64,000 nucleotides of DNA, taken from Cytophagales bacterium (GTDB lineage Bacteria > Bacteroidota > Bacteroidia > Cytophagales > Cyclobacteriaceae). The notes beneath the pieces are model-generated. The model was not told the DNA's origin, made no database searches, and saw only the letters and a program-made list of their open reading frames with translations. Position 1 is the stretch's first letter; the number at the start of each line of letters is the position of its first letter. A program made the translations under genes and the position numbers. The DNA is taken from positions 124,001 through 188,000 of the forward strand of contig JAFLBR010000003.1 of the NCBI GenBank assembly GCA_017303795.1, in the 5' to 3' direction. Below, piece after piece: positions 51,338-59,890 of the stretch.

Positions 51338-53197
51338 ATGATGAACACAACCAGAATTGCCGGTGCTACTGTAAATCAAACTCCTCTCGATTGGCTTGGA
51401 AACAAAACCCATATTATTGATGCCATTGAAGCCGCAAAGCAGGAACAAGTAAAATTACTTTGCTTTCCGGAGTTGAGCATTACTGCGTATGGCTGCGAAG
51501 ATTTATTCTTAAGCGATTGGTTAAGTGAAAAAGCCTGGCAAATACTGTTGGAAATTATTCCACATACGCAAGGTATTGCTGTTTGCGTTGGCTTACCCTT
51601 GCGCATAGAGGGTATCACCTACAATGGTGCTTGTGTAATTCACAATCAAAAAATTCTAGGCATTGCGTTAAAACAAAACCTCGCGCGCGATGGTGTACAT
51701 TATGAACCTCGTTGGTTCGATGCCTGGAAACCCAACACCGTACTTGAACTTACAAGAGACAACTTTACATTTCCGGTTGGTGATTTAGTTTTTGAACTGG
51801 AGGGAATAAAGTTTGGATTTGAAATCTGCGAAGACGCCTGGCGCAAAGGAAAACGGCCTGGTTATCGATTAGCACAGCGTGGTGTTAACCTGATCTTAAA
51901 CCCAAGTGCCAGCCATTTTGCTATGGGCAAAAGTCAGTTGCGCGAACAAGAGGTGGTAAAAGATGGATCGCGCATGTTTAACTGCGCATATCTATTTGTA
52001 AACCTGTTGGGTAATGAAGCCGGGCGAATGATTTACGATGGCGACATTATTTTCGGTTTGAAGGGTGAGGTCATTCATCTGAACAATCGCTTGTCGTTAA
52101 AACCATTTAACTTGGTTTGGTGCGATGTTAATTTTAGCAACCTCGATGCTACTGAAAGACATCCACTAACCGATAGTAAACTCAAGAACGAAGAATTTAT
52201 CAAAGCTACTTCGCTTGCGTTGTTCGATTACCTGCGCAAAAGTAAAGCAAAGGGTTATGCGTTAAGTTTAAGTGGCGGAGCTGATTCTTCTTTGTGCGCC
52301 ATTCTGGTTGCTGAAATGGTAAGGCGTGGTATACAGGAATTAGGTGCCGAAAAATTCTGCGAAGCTGTAAACATTCCGCTATCCAAATCACTAAAAGAAA
52401 TTACGGGTAAACTCCTTACCTGTGCTTATCAGGGAACAAAAAATTCATCGGAAGCAACGTTTACCTCATCGCAAAAGCTTGCGCAATCAATCGGGGCCAC
52501 CTTCCATCACTGGACAATTGATGATGAAGTTGAATCGTACGAAAGTAAAATTGAAAAAGTATTAGGCCGACCACTTACGTGGGAACAAGACGATATTGCG
52601 CGGCAAAACATCCAGGCAAGAAGTCGCTCGCCAATTATCTGGATGTTAGCCAACCTTAAACAAGCTGTACTATTAACCACATCTAACCGCAGCGAAGGCG
52701 ATGTGGGCTATGCTACTATGGATGGCGACACCAGTGGCAGTCTGGCACCCATTGCCGGTATTGATAAGCCTTTTATTCTGCAATGGTTAAAGTGGGCTGA
52801 AAAAAAATTAGGCTACACCGGCCTGAGTTATGTAAACAACCTTACCCCTACTGCCGAACTGCGGCCAAGCGAACGCGCGCAGACTGATGAAAAAGATTTA
52901 ATGCCCTACCCGATCTTATTAGAGATTGAACGGCTCGCCATTAACGACAGGTTGTCACCGGCTGAAGTTTATCTACGGTTAAAGGCTATACCTCTGCCCG
53001 GTAATCCGGATGCAGCGTTATTAAAAACCTACGTTCAGAAATTCTTCCGGCTTTGGGCTGCCAACCAATGGAAACGTGAAAGGCTCGCGCCCTCTTTCCA
53101 CCTGGACGAGTGGAATGTAGATCCACGCAGTTGGTGCCGCTTTCCTATTCTTTCCGCTGGGTTTAAGTTTGAACTGGAGGCACTTGAAAGTCTTTGA
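51338..53197 (+). CDS. nadE: Glutamine-dependent NAD+ synthetase
   Basis: A 619-residue two-domain enzyme. The N-terminal nitrilase-type glutaminase (about 1-270) has the Glu-Lys-Cys triad in CFPELSI, LKQNLARDG and FEICEDAWR. The synthetase domain has the P-loop SLSGGADSSLCAIL (about 308-321) and TTSNRSEGDVGYATMDGD. It amidates deamido-NAD to NAD+. Two adjacent ATG codons make the exact start uncertain by one residue. The 21-base gap from the AbiEii gene does not imply a functional link. Confidence 0.94.
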   Translation: MMNTTRIAGATVNQTPLDWLGNKTHIIDAIEAAKQEQVKLLCFPELSITAYGCEDLFLSDWLSEKAWQILLEIIPHTQGIAVCVGLPLRIEGITYNGACVIHNQKILGIALKQNLARDGVHYEPRWFDAWKPNTVLELTRDNFTFPVGDLVFELEGIKFGFEICEDAWRKGKRPGYRLAQRGVNLILNPSASHFAMGKSQLREQEVVKDGSRMFNCAYLFVNLLGNEAGRMIYDGDIIFGLKGEVIHLNNRLSLKPFNLVWCDVNFSNLDATERHPLTDSKLKNEEFIKATSLALFDYLRKSKAKGYALSLSGGADSSLCAILVAEMVRRGIQELGAEKFCEAVNIPLSKSLKEITGKLLTCAYQGTKNSSEATFTSSQKLAQSIGATFHHWTIDDEVESYESKIEKVLGRPLTWEQDDIARQNIQARSRSPIIWMLANLKQAVLLTTSNRSEGDVGYATMDGDTSGSLAPIAGIDKPFILQWLKWAEKKLGYTGLSYVNNLTPTAELRPSERAQTDEKDLMPYPILLEIERLAINDRLSPAEVYLRLKAIPLPGNPDAALLKTYVQKFFRLWAANQWKRERLAPSFHLDEWNVDPRSWCRFPILSAGFKFELEALESL

Positions 53198-53200
53198 AGC

Positions 53201-53249
53201 TAAACCTTTCAAGGTTTAATTCAGGCACAAAAAGACCTCGAAGGTTTTG
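53201..53249. repeat. AAACCTT/AAGGTTT palindromes between nadE and lgt
   Basis: TAAACCTT (53201-53208) and AAGGTTTA (53211-53218) form a perfect 8-bp dyad with a two-base centre; a related imperfect dyad with ACCTCGAAGGT follows at about 53235-53245. The motif resembles the AAGGTT palindromes at 25119-25163, suggesting a dispersed repeat family. Confidence 0.55.
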
Positions 53250-53261
53250 GTAATTTGCCCT

Positions 53262-53269
53262 TATATTTG
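53262..53269 (+). promoter_or_regulatory. -7 box (TATATTTG) for lgt
   Basis: Full TAnnTTTG match about 40 bases before the ATG at 53310. A TTTG at 53246-53249 is closer than usual for -33. Confidence 0.45.
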
Positions 53270-53309
53270 CCTATTAAGCCACAGTTAAAATGGCAAAAAT
53301 TAATAGACT

Positions 53310-54428
53310 ATGAGCCTGTTTAGTTACGTGATCTGGAATGCAAGTCCCGAAATTTTTTCACTTGGTTGGTTTTCGCTGCGTTGGTACGGATTGTTGTTCG
53401 CAGCAGGTTTCTTGTTGAGCCAACAAGTATTGTATTATATCTTCCGTAAGGAAGGCAAACCAGAAAGCGATGTGGATTCGCTTACCATTTACATGGTAAT
53501 AGCAACCATTTTAGGTGCACGTTTGGGTCATGTTATCTTTTATCAACCTGAATTATTTCTGAGCGATCCGCTTAGCATTATACTTCCGTTCGAGTTTTCA
53601 CCGTTCCGCTTTACGGGCTTGCAAGGTTTGGCCAGCCACGGTGGTGCATTTGGAATTTTGTTTGCGCTGTGGTTGTACAGCCGCAAGAAAAAACCTGGAC
53701 AAAGTTATTTGCAGGTATTAGATAGAATTGTAATTGTAGTTGCTATTACCGGTGCATTAATCCGCTTTGGTAATTTTTTCAATTCCGAAATCATTGGTAA
53801 GCCTTCCAACAATCCGTTAAGTGTAGTTTTTGTAAACCGGGTTACCGAAAGCATTGAAGGCAAGAAAGACAGCCCAGTTCAATATGTAAAAGTTGAGCGT
53901 AACAATGAACTACCAGAAGGTGCGCATGGTCGTGTGCCTGTTTTTATTTATGTAGTGTTCAAACCGGGAGTTGACCAATCTAAAGCAAAAGCATATTTGG
54001 AGAGTGATGTGCAATACTTTATCAACTATTACGATGAGTATATTGATAACCAAGGCTCTGTAATAAAATATAAAGCTGATATAGATGGTGATGGAAACTA
54101 CATTGCACGAATTAGCACCTTCGGTATTGCCCGGCACCCGGCACAGTTATACGAAGCGGTATCGTGTGTGGTGTTATTCCTGATCTTATTCCTGATCTGG
54201 AAACGCAAAAAGGAAAATACACCCACCGGTTTAATCTTTGGCGTGTTCATGGTTATACTTTGGAGTTTGCGCTTTGCATACGAGTTTCTGAAAGAAGATC
54301 AGGTTGCCTTTGAGGAAGGTATGACTCTTAACATGGGCCAGATTCTGAGTATCCCCTTATTCATTGCCGGTGTTATCATATTAATCTGGGCATTGCGGAA
54401 CAAACCAGCCGGAAAAATCAACGCTTAA
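53310..54428 (+). CDS. lgt: Prolipoprotein diacylglyceryl transferase
   Basis: A 372-residue inner-membrane enzyme that adds diacylglycerol to the lipobox Cys. Landmarks: WYGLLFAAGFL, GARLGHVIFY, GLASHGGAFG, the signature LIRFGNFFNSEIIG, and RHPAQLYEA. About 90 residues between GKPSNNPLS and RHPAQ (about 173-265) form an extra soluble loop absent from the E. coli enzyme, which is commoner in Bacteroidota. Its substrates here include the FKBP, OmpA/TPR and SusD lipoproteins. Confidence 0.92.
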   Translation: MSLFSYVIWNASPEIFSLGWFSLRWYGLLFAAGFLLSQQVLYYIFRKEGKPESDVDSLTIYMVIATILGARLGHVIFYQPELFLSDPLSIILPFEFSPFRFTGLQGLASHGGAFGILFALWLYSRKKKPGQSYLQVLDRIVIVVAITGALIRFGNFFNSEIIGKPSNNPLSVVFVNRVTESIEGKKDSPVQYVKVERNNELPEGAHGRVPVFIYVVFKPGVDQSKAKAYLESDVQYFINYYDEYIDNQGSVIKYKADIDGDGNYIARISTFGIARHPAQLYEAVSCVVLFLILFLIWKRKKENTPTGLIFGVFMVILWSLRFAYEFLKEDQVAFEEGMTLNMGQILSIPLFIAGVIILIWALRNKPAGKINA

Positions 54429-54452
54429 TCAAATAGCCGAAAGTGGCAGCAC

Positions 54453-55868
54453 ATGTGGGCGGTGATAGTTGGTTTGTTAAGTTTTTCGGGGCAACCAATT
54501 GCCGCTGATACCTTACGACCATTAACTGACACTACCAATCGGGTTGTAACCGTTAATCGTATTCTGATTATTGGTAATAAAGTAACCCGCGAATCCATTA
54601 TTTCGCGCGAGTTAGATGTGAAGTCGGGCGATACCATCAGCATGCGCAGGCTTATTAAATTGGTGGAGCAAGATCAGCGCAAGATTTATAACCTACGTTT
54701 ATTCAATAAGGTAGAAGTTAGATGGCTACGCATTACTCAACATCAGGTTGATTTATTGGTTGATGTAAACGAACGCTGGTACACCTTTCCCGTTCCTATT
54801 TTTGAACTTTCAGATAGAAACTTTAACGAGTGGTGGCAAAACTACAATCACGAGTTAAGGCGGGTGAATTTTGGTTTGCATATGTATCAGTACAACTTTA
54901 GAGGGCGAAATGAAACCTTACGCTTAACAACTCAATTTGGCTTTACCAGGCGCTTTGAATTGAGTTACCGAATACCCTACATCGATCAAAAACAAAAGCA
55001 CGGTTTAATTTTCGATTTGAGTTATACCGAGCCGCGAAACCTTGCCTACTTTACCGATGATCATAAACTTGTTTTCAGGCGCGATGAAAAGAAACTCAGA
55101 ACCACATTCCTGAAAGGTTTATCTTACACCTTCCGGAAAAATTTCTACCAGACGCATATTTTTCAATACCAACATATTAATAGCACTGTCTCTGATTCCA
55201 TTTTGTTTTTTAACCCTAACTTCTTTGTAGAAAGTAACCGGCAGCAGAACTACAGTGTTTTGCGATATTTCTTCAATTCTGATCACCGCGATGTAATGGC
55301 CTATCCTTTAAAAGGGTTTCAGTTTACAACCATGATAGCCAAAAGCGGACTCGGCTCTGGAAATGTTAACCTGTGGGAAATCAATGCCACCTATTCGCGC
55401 TTTGCTGATCTGGGCCATAACTATTATTTGTCTAACTACACAGCGGGGTATGCCAGTTCTCCCAACAACCAACCTTATTCGTTATACGGGGCTTTAGGAT
55501 ACAAACGACTTCTGGTTAAAGGTTATGAAGTGTATGTAATTGAAGGGCCACTTTATTTTCTGAACAAAACTACCTTCCGCAAAAAAATCTTCTCGCGCAC
55601 CTGGGAGATTGACGGTTTAGGAATTGAACAGTTCCAATATTTTCCGTTAGCCATTTATTTGAAAAGCTACCTGGATATTGGTTATGTAGAAAACTATCCC
55701 TACTACCAACAACAGAATTTAAATACACGACTATCAAATCGATTATTGGCAGGAGCCGGAGCAGGCCTTGACATTGTTACCGCCTACGATGCGGTGATCA
55801 GATTAGAGTACACTTTTACACGCGAAAAAACGCAAGGCTTCTTTCTGCACATGCGCAAGGAGTTTTAA
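54453..55868 (+). CDS. Outer-membrane protein with one POTRA domain and a beta-barrel (BamA/TamA-like)
   Basis: A 471-residue protein with a signal peptide (LLSFSGQPIAAD), a single POTRA-like domain (about 33-110: VNRILIIGNKVTRESIISRE, GDTISMRRL, LFNKVEVRW, VNERWYTFPVP), and an Omp85/ShlB-type barrel to the C-terminus, ending in a strand with terminal Phe (FFLHMRKEF). A single POTRA and small size set it apart from BamA (five POTRAs). It could assist membrane-protein assembly or act as a patatin-type barrel without its passenger. It follows lgt by 24 bases. Confidence 0.75.
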   Translation: MWAVIVGLLSFSGQPIAADTLRPLTDTTNRVVTVNRILIIGNKVTRESIISRELDVKSGDTISMRRLIKLVEQDQRKIYNLRLFNKVEVRWLRITQHQVDLLVDVNERWYTFPVPIFELSDRNFNEWWQNYNHELRRVNFGLHMYQYNFRGRNETLRLTTQFGFTRRFELSYRIPYIDQKQKHGLIFDLSYTEPRNLAYFTDDHKLVFRRDEKKLRTTFLKGLSYTFRKNFYQTHIFQYQHINSTVSDSILFFNPNFFVESNRQQNYSVLRYFFNSDHRDVMAYPLKGFQFTTMIAKSGLGSGNVNLWEINATYSRFADLGHNYYLSNYTAGYASSPNNQPYSLYGALGYKRLLVKGYEVYVIEGPLYFLNKTTFRKKIFSRTWEIDGLGIEQFQYFPLAIYLKSYLDIGYVENYPYYQQQNLNTRLSNRLLAGAGAGLDIVTAYDAVIRLEYTFTREKTQGFFLHMRKEF

Positions 55869-55872
55869 TCAA

Positions 55873-57693
55873 TTACTTTGCAATCAAGTCCATTATCTTT
55901 TTAAAGATTTCTGTATTTTGATAAACTCCGGTAAACATAGAGGAGCCAGGACCATAGGCAAATAGAGGAACGGGTATTGGTGTATGATCATTGGTACTAA
56001 AACTACCTAAAACACTTCTTTGTTGGATGTTTCCACTCAGTAATGAAAGCCCGCCCGTTTCATGGTCGGCCGTTACGATCAATAACGTTTCCCGATTACT
56101 ATCTACAAATTTCAATGCCTCACCAATCACCTGATCAAAATCCAATACTTCGGTTACCACGTATTCCATATCATTGCTGTGCCCGCCCCAATCAATCTGG
56201 GCTGCCTCAAGCATGATAAAGAAAGGTGCGGGGCTTGATGTAAATACCGAAATGGTTTTCTTTAATGAACGCGTCAGAAAATCACCGCGACCTTCCCGTT
56301 TTTGTTTGATGACAGCATCATCCAGCATGACAAATTTTTGATCCTTCACTTTCTCGATTTGGTCAAACTGCGTGTACACACCGTATCCCAAACGAGTTAA
56401 TTCAGTCTTTAAATCTCTATTGTCTTTTCTTTTCGTGAATGCGGCTACTCCGCCACCAATTAAAATATCATTTTTGGTGTTCAGGAAATCAAGCGCAATA
56501 GCTTCACTCCAGCTTCGCTCCGGTTGGTGGGCATAAAATGCAGCCGGGGTGGCATCCGTTATATCTCCATTGGAAATAATACCGGTCTTGAAGTTTTGCG
56601 CTTTCACCAAATCGGTGATAGATTCCAGACGCTTGCCCACCGAGTCTACACCTACAAAACGATTTTTAGTTTTTGAACCGCTAGCCATGGCGGTGGCACC
56701 GGCTGCCGAATCTGTGATGTAACTATCCGTTGCTGCCGTAAGTGAAAATCCAATGTCTTTAATACCAAACAGACTAAGCTTACCACCATTTGCTGTGTAG
56801 CCACTAAACAATTGTGCTAACCCGGTTCCATCACCTATCAATAAAATAATATTTTTTGGTTTAGCCGTGCGGTTATGAGAATGCAAAGGCGTATAAACAA
56901 CATGTGGTGCCTTATTGGTGTATGATCGTTTTGGCAATGTTTCAATAAAGGGAGTTAGCTCATCTACATGATCAGTACCGATGATATCAACCTCAAGTTC
57001 CATCAACTGGAGCCAGACATTGGCAAAATCAGGTGCGCCCCAAAATCTGAATTTCTTTCCAGCGGCATGAACATCTTTAATGATCAATGAGATTTTCTTG
57101 TGCTCGTCTTGTGGTAAGACACCCTTTCCGTTCCACTTCGAATAGTTAGAAAACGAGTCACTGATCAATCGTACACGTTTTAATTGATCGGGTGAATATC
57201 TAACACCCGGACGGCCATCAAAATTTATAAAGTTTGGGAATTGATTCCACGTACCTGGATCCGGGACATTACCGCTAATCACAAAGCTAAGTTGCTGTGC
57301 TGCTATTAAATCCGGATACCCTTGTAAAAGTTTAACTAATGCAATCAAGGTATTACTTCCCTCCGACTTCAAATCGATCATGAGGGTTAATGCAAGTTGC
57401 TTATTCGCATAGGCGTAGCCTCCATTGGCATTTACCTTCGCTCGTAAAGGTCTCAGGTAAAGACTATCGAGTGTATTTTTTGAGTTTAACTCTGCACGGG
57501 TATGGGCTACGAGCAACTTACCTTTCTCCAGAAAAATATCAGCTTCGATATGGCCTACTTGATTTCGATAGGCATTAAAAAACGGAATGGGTTGAACATA
57601 GTCGTTATGCGCAAATATCGTTGAGGATGAGTGGGGCTGCCCAAACGCATGGATAGCCCATATAAGTTGAATAAAAAAAAGGATGACTTTCAT
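55873..57693 (-). CDS. Fusion of a GP-PDE-like domain and alkaline phosphatase
   Basis: A 606-residue secreted protein (signal ends near IHAFGQ). The N-terminal domain (about 25-255) resembles AIM6/PLC-like phosphodiesterases: FAHNDY (His-Asn), HIEADIFL (Glu-x-Asp), LLVAHTRAEL (second His) and LMIDLKSEG. The C-terminal domain (about 275-606) is a complete alkaline phosphatase: LIGDGTG, the nucleophile Ser in TDSAAGATAMASG, GDITDATPAAF, LEAAQIDWGGHSND, TADHETGG and a last His in NDHTPIP. Together they could release alcohol and then phosphate from glycerophosphodiesters. It overlaps the acid-phosphatase gene by ATGA (57690-57693). Confidence 0.85.
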   Translation of the reverse strand: MKVILFFIQLIWAIHAFGQPHSSSTIFAHNDYVQPIPFFNAYRNQVGHIEADIFLEKGKLLVAHTRAELNSKNTLDSLYLRPLRAKVNANGGYAYANKQLALTLMIDLKSEGSNTLIALVKLLQGYPDLIAAQQLSFVISGNVPDPGTWNQFPNFINFDGRPGVRYSPDQLKRVRLISDSFSNYSKWNGKGVLPQDEHKKISLIIKDVHAAGKKFRFWGAPDFANVWLQLMELEVDIIGTDHVDELTPFIETLPKRSYTNKAPHVVYTPLHSHNRTAKPKNIILLIGDGTGLAQLFSGYTANGGKLSLFGIKDIGFSLTAATDSYITDSAAGATAMASGSKTKNRFVGVDSVGKRLESITDLVKAQNFKTGIISNGDITDATPAAFYAHQPERSWSEAIALDFLNTKNDILIGGGVAAFTKRKDNRDLKTELTRLGYGVYTQFDQIEKVKDQKFVMLDDAVIKQKREGRGDFLTRSLKKTISVFTSSPAPFFIMLEAAQIDWGGHSNDMEYVVTEVLDFDQVIGEALKFVDSNRETLLIVTADHETGGLSLLSGNIQQRSVLGSFSTNDHTPIPVPLFAYGPGSSMFTGVYQNTEIFKKIMDLIAK

Positions 57694-58622
57694 TTCTTTA
57701 GTGTTGTTGCGTAAATCACTTTACCAGAATAGTCTATTACTTGTACCAACATTTGATCAGGCTGCACTGAAAACAACATAAAACCATATTGCGAGGCCAC
57801 AAATTTACTAATCGGTAGCATCCGTACAGGAGTTACTTCAGAGGCAGCTCCCGAAACAAAATGATGCGTACCAAATTTAGTTAGGTGATGTTGAAGACTA
57901 TGTTCATGACCGGCCAGGTAAGCATCTACTTTATACTTTTCAAACAATGGCTGAAGCGATTGCCGGATGGATCGCGTGTCGTGATTTTCTGTTCTACTGC
58001 CACCGGTGTACATCGGGTGATGCCCTACCACAAGCTTCCATTTAACCGTGGGGGGCGCATTGCGTAGTGTTTCCTCCAACCATTTTTTTTGGGCAGTGCT
58101 ATCCTGGTCATGTACATGATGACCTTCACCTTTATAGTAACCTTTTATGAGCGGACATGTGTCAACAAAAGCAAGTAAGATTTGAGCACCATCTCCCACG
58201 TTTATCAATTTGGAGTAATAACGCGCGGGCATCTGCCACCTGCGACTGATTTTTGAGTAAGCTACTTGTGCATCGGGATTACCCCCATAGTCATGATTGC
58301 CCAGGACTGGATACCAATCCCATTGCAATGAAAAATCTGTATAGATATCCTCAAATGAGTATCGCCACAACGGATCAAACTCGCTGGCCACACCACGGGG
58401 ATAAAAGTTATCACCTGTAGCAACAATAAAATCAACGCTTGCTGCCGATGCTACTTTTCCCATCTGCTCCGCTACCAGCTTCTGATGATCTTCTCCGTTT
58501 CGACCCCAATCGCCCATCACGATAAAGTTTACTGCCGATGGATCGATCTTGATTTTTTCTTGTGCCCTGCTCTCAATCGCGCAAAACAATACGAGTGTGA
58601 TGTAAATTTTAAATCGTATCAT
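57690..58622 (-). CDS. Secreted purple-acid-phosphatase-like metallophosphatase (ACP5 type)
   Basis: From the ATG at 58622 the protein has 310 residues and a signal peptide (cleavage near ESRAQ). Motifs of the tartrate-resistant acid phosphatase family: VMGDWGRNG, ATGDNFYPRGV, VLGNHDYGG, VVGHHPMYTGG and LAGHEHSLQHH. It binds two metals and cleaves phosphomonoesters. The TTG at 58637 is an unlikely alternative start. It overlaps the fusion gene and follows the PI-PLC gene by about 44 bases in the same direction. Confidence 0.88.
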   Translation of the reverse strand: MIRFKIYITLVLFCAIESRAQEKIKIDPSAVNFIVMGDWGRNGEDHQKLVAEQMGKVASAASVDFIVATGDNFYPRGVASEFDPLWRYSFEDIYTDFSLQWDWYPVLGNHDYGGNPDAQVAYSKISRRWQMPARYYSKLINVGDGAQILLAFVDTCPLIKGYYKGEGHHVHDQDSTAQKKWLEETLRNAPPTVKWKLVVGHHPMYTGGSRTENHDTRSIRQSLQPLFEKYKVDAYLAGHEHSLQHHLTKFGTHHFVSGAASEVTPVRMLPISKFVASQYGFMLFSVQPDQMLVQVIDYSGKVIYATTLKK

Positions 58623-58666
58623 GTTAAAATTAGTCAACTATAAAATAGAATTATTAGTAAAGTGTT

Positions 58667-59761
58667 TCACTTCAAGTCGCATGCCGATGGTTTACTGAGC
58701 ACGGGATTGCATTGGCTGTATTTACCCTCGAAAGTAATTTCAAAGTCTTTGTTTGGACTCAATGACTTTTGATAATAGTCGGTTGTGATTACCTGTGCTC
58801 CGGACCGAATAGCCGCCTCAAACCTGCTCTTGTCTCCGGTTCGTGCCTCGCGGGTGTCTGAATCAGAACGGGTGCGAACCATAAATCCCATCTTTACCCG
58901 GTCAACAATATCTTTCTCCTGCTTCACAGGATTATTCATGATGAAGAAAGCAGCATGCGGATTTTCTGGATCAGTGTTGGAAAACATAGGTCTTGCATAG
59001 TCTTCATCTCCTTTCAGATATAATTCTGTTAACGCTTTTTCCGCATCCAGTACAAAGAGTATTTTTCCTCTCGCCTTGGCAAGATCAGGCCAGCCTTGAT
59101 TCAGAATTGCCTGACGTAGCGTTTTTGCTTTTCCTTTTACCTGGCTGGGGGTAATCAATTCATCAGTTTTAAAAATTTCAAAAATCTCTTTATCTAATGC
59201 GTATAATACTTTTTCATCAAAGGGGATGACCTCAGCATAACCGGGTTTTTCAAGTCCTGAACTCTTTGGATTGATGGTAATGACAATGGGTAAATGATCG
59301 CTATGTGCTCTTGACCAATCTCTGATATCCGACAGACATGCTATGAACGTAGAACAATGCGTTCGGAAATCTATATCCGGTATGTGCAAAACTTTAAAAC
59401 CCGGATCTTTCATGATCTCTGCATTGTAAGGCTTCGATTCCAGCCCTTGCGCTTTCAGCATCTCAATCCCTTTAGGCTTTGAGAACCGACCACCATCCGG
59501 GTCGTAGAGCACATCTATCTCCAGACTTCTCAGCCCTAAGTCTAATTGTTGTGTAATGGGAATGTGTGTATAATCTAATCCAATAGCTTCCGGGCGTTCG
59601 GATAGGATAATGTCTAGCAACGGTTTTTCAATTCCAATTTTGTAACTGTTATGACTACCGATCACCTGAGTCTGGTTCATCTTGAGGTTTTGTCCATTGA
59701 GTGAAGTAAATGATTGGCAAACGACTAGGGTAAGAATAAGGTGTTTAAATAAGTGATTCAT
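58667..59761 (-). CDS. Ca2+-dependent phosphoinositide-specific phospholipase C-like enzyme
   Basis: A 364-residue secreted protein (signal ends near SLNGQ). It matches the PI-PLC-C1-like family: QVIGSHNSYKIG with catalytic His, LDLGLRSLEIDVLYDPDGG (Glu/Asp metal site), VLHIPDIDFRTHC with second His, and VITINPKS. It should cleave phosphatidylinositol-type lipids or related phosphodiesters to diacylglycerol and inositol phosphate. It is the first enzyme gene after susD, separated by a hairpin. Exact substrate preference is not readable. Confidence 0.85.
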   Translation of the reverse strand: MNHLFKHLILTLVVCQSFTSLNGQNLKMNQTQVIGSHNSYKIGIEKPLLDIILSERPEAIGLDYTHIPITQQLDLGLRSLEIDVLYDPDGGRFSKPKGIEMLKAQGLESKPYNAEIMKDPGFKVLHIPDIDFRTHCSTFIACLSDIRDWSRAHSDHLPIVITINPKSSGLEKPGYAEVIPFDEKVLYALDKEIFEIFKTDELITPSQVKGKAKTLRQAILNQGWPDLAKARGKILFVLDAEKALTELYLKGDEDYARPMFSNTDPENPHAAFFIMNNPVKQEKDIVDRVKMGFMVRTRSDSDTREARTGDKSRFEAAIRSGAQVITTDYYQKSLSPNKDFEITFEGKYSQCNPVLSKPSACDLK

Positions 59762-59822
59762 AATGATCCGTTAGAGAAAACTCAATAGCCTGAAAAATTT
59801 TTATGTGTTTGCGTAACGAGAA

Positions 59823-59855
59823 AAAGGTCGAAAGCTAAAGTTGCTTTCGACCTTT
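59823..59855 (-). terminator. Hairpin with U-tract between susD and the PLC gene (attenuator-like)
   Basis: AAAGGTCGAAAGC (59823-59835) pairs perfectly, 13 bp, with GCTTTCGACCTTT (59843-59855). On the minus strand it is followed by TTTTTC, a plausible U-tract. It stands between susD and the downstream enzymes in one operon, so it may lower enzyme expression relative to SusCD or be bypassed by an internal promoter, none of which I could find. Confidence 0.75.
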
Positions 59856-59890
59856 CATATTTTTTACTTTGATGATCAACCAACCTGCAA

